46,149 nt of DNA from Herpetosiphon llansteffanensis. Lineage in GTDB: Bacteria; Chloroflexota; Chloroflexia; Chloroflexales; Herpetosiphonaceae. The translations under genes and the position numbers were made by a program. Each line of letters begins with the position of its first letter. The first letter of the stretch is position 1. The stretch spans positions 1 through 46,149 of the forward strand of contig NZ_PUBZ01000107.1 in assembly GCF_003205875.1 (NCBI RefSeq), written 5' to 3'. Of this stretch, positions 42,484 through 46,149 are shown piece after piece. A model generated the notes under the pieces. That model was not told where the DNA came from. It made no database searches and saw nothing but the letters and a program-made list of their open reading frames with translations.

Positions 42484-43379
42484 GCGTAATTGTCTGTTTT
42501 ATTGATGGAGTTGGCTTGTTGCCAGCGCCAGCGCCACCTTGGACAACTGCCCATTTGCCAACTCTAAATAGCTTGTTGGGCGCTGTGCCACACAGCAATT
42601 TGCTGATCGATCAACCAAGGCTCTATTTTCGCGCAATCGATGCGACCTTGGGCGTTGACGGCTTGCCGCAAAGTGGCACCGGCCACACCAGTTTATGGAC
42701 TGGCGTGAACGCATCGGCCTTGTTGGGCAGGCATTATCCAGCGTATCCTGCACCATCGCAGCGCCCCATGATTGCCGAGCAAAGCCTATTTACCAAAGTG
42801 CAGCAGCTTGGCCACACCAGCCTGATTGCCACCGTGCATCGCGATAACTATTGGGATCTCGTGGCCAAGCGCGAGCAACGAGCAACCGCCGCCGCCTTTG
42901 CAGCCCAAGTCATCGATTTGGCGCTGCCTGCTACACCAGAGTGGCTTCGTGGCCAAGCAGTAACCTGGGATATTACTGGCGCTTATTTGCAACAATGGGG
43001 CGCGTTGGCTGGCTTGCCCACGATTTCTGCCCACGAAGCAGGTTTGCGGCTTGGCAAGGCGCTACGTTTGGCCGATTTTGTGCATTACGAGTGCTATTTG
43101 CCCGATTTCGTGGGCCATCGACGGATTGCCGAAACGCCAGAACGCACGTTGGAATTGATCGATACTATGCTTGGCGCGTTGATCGGCCAAATGCAGCCCA
43201 ACGATAGCTTGATTGTGGTCAGCGATCATGGCAACTTAGAGATGATCGAACACACCAGCCACAGCCGCAACCCTGTGCCATTGTTGGTGGTTGGTGCTAA
43301 GGCCCAACGTGCCGCCAAGGTCGCCGATATTAGCCAAATCACGCCCTTGATTCTCGACCTGCTGAGCATTGAGATATAG
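42480..43379 (+). CDS. Alkaline phosphatase-superfamily metalloenzyme (phosphopentomutase/iPGM-like)
   Basis: A 299-residue member of the metalloenzyme branch of the alkaline phosphatase superfamily. Motifs fit the two-metal site: D9 in CFIDGVG, the nucleophile Thr in SGTGHTSLWTG, DFVGH with a metal histidine, SDHGN, and a late H in HTSHSRNPVPLLVVG. It is shorter than phosphopentomutase (about 390) or cofactor-independent phosphoglycerate mutase (about 500) because the inserted cap is small, so its substrate is unlikely to be the classical one. The start overlaps the PHP stop (ATGA). Confidence 0.88.
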   Translation: MSVIVCFIDGVGLLPAPAPPWTTAHLPTLNSLLGAVPHSNLLIDQPRLYFRAIDATLGVDGLPQSGTGHTSLWTGVNASALLGRHYPAYPAPSQRPMIAEQSLFTKVQQLGHTSLIATVHRDNYWDLVAKREQRATAAAFAAQVIDLALPATPEWLRGQAVTWDITGAYLQQWGALAGLPTISAHEAGLRLGKALRLADFVHYECYLPDFVGHRRIAETPERTLELIDTMLGALIGQMQPNDSLIVVSDHGNLEMIEHTSHSRNPVPLLVVGAKAQRAAKVADISQITPLILDLLSIEI

Positions 43380-43435
43380 CGCTATAATAGGCCAACATGC
43401 TCAGATCTTGCTTAGTTTTCGAAGGAGCAAACGCG

Positions 43436-43984
43436 ATGCAATGGTTAAACGAACCCCAACAATGGTCAGCCAACGACAATGTGGTGATCATCACCCCTGA
43501 AACCAAAAGCGATTTTTGGCGCACAACTCATTATGGGTTTATTTATGATTCTGGCCATTTTTACTATCAAGTTGCCGAAAATAATTTTAGCTGTAGCGTG
43601 CGGGTGCGCGCCAACTACCAGAACCAGTACGATCAAGCTGGCTTGATGGTGCGGCTTGATGAATATAATTGGCTCAAATGTGGCATCGAATATGTCGATG
43701 GCGTGTATCATATGAGCGCTGTGCTGACCCTAGAACATTCGGATTGGTCGGTGGTGAAATTGGCTGAAGCGCCAGAAGAACTATGGCTGACCGTCACGCG
43801 CAACGGCGACACGCTGCAAGTGCTGTATGCCACCGAGGCCGAAGCCACGCCAACGATGGTGCGTTTGGGCTATTTTCCACCCGCATTGCCTGTACAGGTT
43901 GGTCTTATGGCTGCCGCGCCAATCCAAACTGGCTTTAGCGCCGAATTCCGCGATTTTCAGCTTGAAGCGCTGCCCCAAGAGTAG
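43436..43984 (+). CDS. DUF1349 domain protein
   Basis: A 182-residue soluble protein with the DUF1349 fold, a concanavalin-like beta sandwich: W-x-F/Y-rich strands, DQAGLMVRLDEYNWLKCGIEYVDGVYHMSAVLT, and WLTVTRNGDTLQV. Homologues are annotated as regulation of enolase protein 1 or as carbohydrate-binding-like proteins. The start at 43436 is chosen because AAGGAG stands eight bases upstream; an ATG 39 bases earlier is close to TATAAT (43383-43388), a likely promoter -10. No signal peptide is seen. Confidence 0.88.
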   Translation: MQWLNEPQQWSANDNVVIITPETKSDFWRTTHYGFIYDSGHFYYQVAENNFSCSVRVRANYQNQYDQAGLMVRLDEYNWLKCGIEYVDGVYHMSAVLTLEHSDWSVVKLAEAPEELWLTVTRNGDTLQVLYATEAEATPTMVRLGYFPPALPVQVGLMAAAPIQTGFSAEFRDFQLEALPQE

Positions 43985-44049
43985 CATGTTTGTGTTATTC
44001 TAATAAAATATATTAGCTACGCAACCATCATGCTTACAAGGGATTATCC

Positions 44050-44847
44050 ATGACAATAACAAATCTTTTGCCTCATGTACTTCCACCCTTAAAATGGGCT
44101 GGTGGCAAGCGTTGGTTGGTTTCCACATTACATGGTTTATGGCAACCGTTTGCTAATAGACAACTGGTTGAGCCATTTGCTGGTGGTCTGGCTGTATCAC
44201 TTGGATTACAGCCAGAATCAGCGTTAATTAACGATATAAATCCTCATTTAATAAACTTTTATCAACAAATTAGTCAAGGGCTAGTTATTAAAATCCGACT
44301 AGAAAATTCTGAAGAATTATACTATCAACATCGCGATCGATTTAATCAATTAATCAGAGAAAATAATTATAAAACAGCAGAAGCTGCATCAATATTTTAT
44401 TACTTAAATAAAACAGGATATAATGGATTATGTAGATTCAATAAAAAAGGATTTTATAATGTACCTTTTGGTAGATACAAGAAAATAAATTATATTAACG
44501 ATTTTCAAGATTATCAGTTAGTCTTAGAAAATTGGGTTTTATCTAATAAGTATTTTTCAGATCTTGTTATCTCAGAAAATGCCTTTATTTATGCAGATCC
44601 ACCTTATGATGTTGAGTTTACCAACTATAGTAGTGGTGGATTTAATTGGGATGAACAAGAAAAATTAGCTGAATGGCTATCTAAACATCAGGGGCCAGTT
44701 ATTGCCTCTAATCAAGCAACTGAACGCATTCAGAAACTTTATAAAAATCTGGATTTCAAGTTAGTTCTTGTTGATGCACCTCGTCGAATATCTTGTAATG
44801 GTGATCGTTCTTCTGCAAAAGAAATATTAGCTACTAGAGGAATATAA
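44050..44847 (+). CDS. Dam-like DNA adenine-N6 methyltransferase (D12 class)
   Basis: A 265-residue D12-class adenine methylase. The SAM-binding motif KWAGGKR is at 15-21, followed by LVEPFAGGLAVSLGL, LINDINPHLINFYQ, LNKTGYNGLCRFNKKGFYNVPFGRYKK, the catalytic DPPY at 183-186, and PRRISCNGDRSSAKEIL near the end. These match E. coli Dam and DpnM closely, so GATC is a plausible but unproven target. The gene is markedly AT-rich, unlike its neighbours, and uses A/T-ending codons. It is followed after two bases by a nuclease gene, so it should be the modification half of a restriction-modification system. AAGGGA precedes the ATG. Confidence 0.94.
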   Translation: MTITNLLPHVLPPLKWAGGKRWLVSTLHGLWQPFANRQLVEPFAGGLAVSLGLQPESALINDINPHLINFYQQISQGLVIKIRLENSEELYYQHRDRFNQLIRENNYKTAEAASIFYYLNKTGYNGLCRFNKKGFYNVPFGRYKKINYINDFQDYQLVLENWVLSNKYFSDLVISENAFIYADPPYDVEFTNYSSGGFNWDEQEKLAEWLSKHQGPVIASNQATERIQKLYKNLDFKLVLVDAPRRISCNGDRSSAKEILATRGI

Positions 44848-44849
44848 AT

Positions 44850-45281
44850 ATGAGTCGGAATACTGCAAGTGGTCAAATTCTAGAAAGCCTCGTAGAACCT
44901 GTGCTTGCAAAGAATGGATATAGTTTTTCTGCACAACCTATTGTAGGTCAAAGTATTAGCGGTGGTAAACATAAATTAGATGTTTTGATTACATCTATCG
45001 CCTATCCAGATATGTTTATTCCCTTATCGCTAAAATGGCAAGAAGTTTCAGGAAGTGCTCAGGAAAAAGTACCATTTGAAGTGATTAAGCTTATTCACCT
45101 TGTTCGTAATAATCCTGAATTATATCCTTATGCATTACTTGTATTAGGCGGGGAGGGCTGGAGTTCAATCAAAGAATTTTATCTTAAAAATGGTTTAACT
45201 AAATATATTATTGATAGCCATTTAGTAAAAATTATTAGCTTAGATGCATTTATTACTTTAGCAAATCGTAAACAAATCTAG
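44850..45281 (+). CDS. PD-(D/E)XK nuclease, probable restriction endonuclease
   Basis: A 143-residue protein with a compact PD-(D/E)XK-type active-site pattern: D44 in GGKHKLDVLIT, then S60-x-K62 in PLSLKWQEVSG, and E77 in VPFEVIKL, which resembles small restriction-related nuclease domains. The N-terminus (SGQILESLVEPVLAKNGYSF) forms the expected first helix. It is AT-rich like the methylase gene, starts two bases after its stop, and is followed directly by the ribosome-binding site of the next, GC-rich gene. The pairing with a Dam-like methylase makes a restriction role likely. Activity and recognition sequence are inferred only. Confidence 0.75.
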   Translation: MSRNTASGQILESLVEPVLAKNGYSFSAQPIVGQSISGGKHKLDVLITSIAYPDMFIPLSLKWQEVSGSAQEKVPFEVIKLIHLVRNNPELYPYALLVLGGEGWSSIKEFYLKNGLTKYIIDSHLVKIISLDAFITLANRKQI

Positions 45282-45291
45282 GAGCTTAATC

Positions 45292-45753
45292 ATGGCGATT
45301 GTGCTTAAGCCGCCAAGTACCTTGCCCACCAGCAAAACCTTGCCCACAATTTTTCTGGCTGGCTCGATCGAAATGGGCAGTGCGATTGATTGGCAAGCTG
45401 AAATTGAGCAACAATTGGCCGCCGATGATGTATTGTTGCTCAACCCGCGTCGCGATGCCTGGGATAGCTCGTGGGCGCAAACGATCGAAAATCCACTGTT
45501 TCGCGGTCAAGTTGAATGGGAGCTTGATGGCTTGGCGCTGGCCGATTTGATCATCATCTACTTTGCGCCGCAAACCCAATCGCCGATTAGCTTGCTCGAA
45601 TTGGGCTTATTTGCCAGTAGCGGCAAGCTGTTGGTTTGCTGCCCTGAAGGCTTTTGGCGTAAAGGCAATGTTGATATTGTCTGTGCTCGCTACCAGATTC
45701 CCCAAGCTGCCAATCTTGAAGCACTGATTGCGGCCTGCAAACGCTTGGCCTGA
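45292..45753 (+). CDS. Nucleoside 2-deoxyribosyltransferase-like protein
   Basis: A 153-residue member of the nucleoside 2-deoxyribosyltransferase-like superfamily (Nuc_deoxyrib_tr_2). Visible motifs are IFLAGSIEMGSAIDWQAEIEQQL, LLNPRRDAWDSSW, and VEWELDGLALADLIIIYFAPQTQSPISLLELGLFA, where the glutamate of LLELGL matches the catalytic nucleophile of the family. The exact reaction is unknown; family members cleave or transfer N-glycosidic bonds. AGGAG precedes the ATG. GC content returns to the normal level here, just after the AT-rich island. Confidence 0.85.
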   Translation: MAIVLKPPSTLPTSKTLPTIFLAGSIEMGSAIDWQAEIEQQLAADDVLLLNPRRDAWDSSWAQTIENPLFRGQVEWELDGLALADLIIIYFAPQTQSPISLLELGLFASSGKLLVCCPEGFWRKGNVDIVCARYQIPQAANLEALIAACKRLA

Positions 45754-45760
45754 GACTGAT

Positions 45761-45869
45761 TCCCTCACCCCAGCCCCCTCCTTACAAGGGTAGGTTTTTA
45801 ACAATTGGTGGTGGCATGGAGCATTCCCTCACCCCCCAACCCCCTCTCTTTCAAGGGTAGGTAGTTAAC
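45761..45869. repeat. Two direct half-elements of the hairpin repeat family
   Basis: TCCCTCACCCCAGCCCCCTC and, 64 bases further on, TTCCCTCACCCCCCAACCCC each run into ACAAGGGTAGG or TCAAGGGTAGG and end at GTTAAC or TTTAAC. They carry only the CCCTCACCCC end of the hairpin repeats seen elsewhere. A similar piece lies at about 3016-3040 next to copy B. Confidence 0.7.
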
Positions 45870-46149
45870 ACCGGTGACCATGGTTCAGGATAAAAACGTC
45901 CAACGGGAAGTGGCTGGTGGGTCATGAGGTGGGTGATGATCAGCAAGAGGCCACGCCGGAAACAGCTGAGCATGCGGGGACGGGCGGCCACCACCGCAGG
46001 TGGCCACGTTCCCTTGGGCGGCGGTTCGTCCTCACCCGTCGCGTTCGCTGCGTCAGTCCTATCCGCCTCACCTCCCACACTCACCACCCACAACGTGGCG
46101 ACGGCCAGCAGCACCCACCAGCGCGCAATCCGCTCGGGGTCGGTCATTT
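45851..46149 (-). mobile_element. Partial transposase, C-terminal fragment, cut by the contig end
   Basis: About 99 residues are readable on the minus strand. The start TDPERIARWWVLLAVATLWVVSVGGEAD resembles the C-terminal helix region of IS4-type transposases (a DP.R...RWWLVIALATLW pattern), and RMLSCFRRGLLLI and LPVGRFYPEPW follow. The region is distinctly GC-richer than its neighbours. The rest of the gene and the element ends lie beyond the window; no terminal inverted repeat could be identified. The assignment is moderate and depends on the remembered pattern. Confidence 0.5.

Noticed and set aside
45286-45579. A minus-strand frame of 97 codons over the deoxyribosyltransferase-like gene
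   Set aside because: It is antisense to a gene with clear family motifs and a ribosome-binding site.

Overview
The window looks like one whole contig of chromosomal DNA from a filamentous Chloroflexota bacterium, most likely Herpetosiphon or a close relative. This is judged from gene content and protein style, not from a database search. Supporting signs are moderately GC-rich housekeeping genes, secreted proteins ending in YLPLV-type tails, a tandem FERARFE/LLGLLG repeat protein, long Thr/Pro-rich linkers, a type 2 IPP isomerase, and families of GC-rich intergenic repeats. The first 12 bases (TATAAGAGACAG) match the end of the Nextera/Tn5 mosaic-end adapter. The last ~300 bases lie in a GC-rich transposase-like fragment. 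Both ends therefore look like assembly artefacts or breaks.

Layout. 0.4-6.4 kb (minus strand): a DUF899 thioredoxin-like protein, a phosphomannomutase/phosphoglucomutase and a leucine-rich-repeat protein, separated by ~135-bp hairpin repeats. A tight operon follows: SurE, a degenerate PP2C/beta-propeller membrane protein, and YchF. 9.8-15.5 kb (minus): a class A penicillin-binding protein with a PASTA domain, then the operon NYN RNase-like protein, type 2 IPP isomerase (fni), GNAT acetyltransferase. 15.7-23.3 kb (plus): a dGTPase-like HD protein, a ~500-bp repeat field, secG with a peptide-binding protein, an M3 oligopeptidase, a sugar-binding lipoprotein, and a translationally coupled exported barnase-type RNase with its barstar inhibitor. 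23.3-25.2 kb (minus): a secreted repeat protein and a TAT-exported ferritin-like protein. 25.4-27.0 kb (plus): a CYTH-CHAD protein. 27.3-30.5 kb (minus): a methyltransferase, then the overlapping operon membrane protein, HAD phosphatase, SDR.

30.8-34.5 kb: a small membrane protein behind a strongly structured leader, a twin-CHRD secreted protein, uracil-DNA glycosylase and another small membrane protein. 34.5-37.4 kb (minus): a large hybrid histidine kinase. 37.6-43.98 kb (plus): dprA, a Fur-family regulator, an AI-2E-type permease, a DUF4349 protein, an overlapping PHP/alkaline-phosphatase-superfamily pair and a DUF1349 protein. 44.0-45.3 kb: an AT-rich island with a Dam-like adenine methylase and a small PD-(D/E)XK nuclease, apparently a recently acquired restriction-modification system. 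It is followed by a nucleoside deoxyribosyltransferase-like gene, more repeats and the transposase fragment.

The most interesting items are the RNase/barstar pair, the AT-rich methylase/nuclease island, the structured leader at 30.8 kb, the SurE/pseudo-PP2C/YchF operon, the PHP/phosphatase pair, and the hairpin repeats that sit close to the 3' ends of genes. No tRNA, rRNA or CRISPR array was seen.
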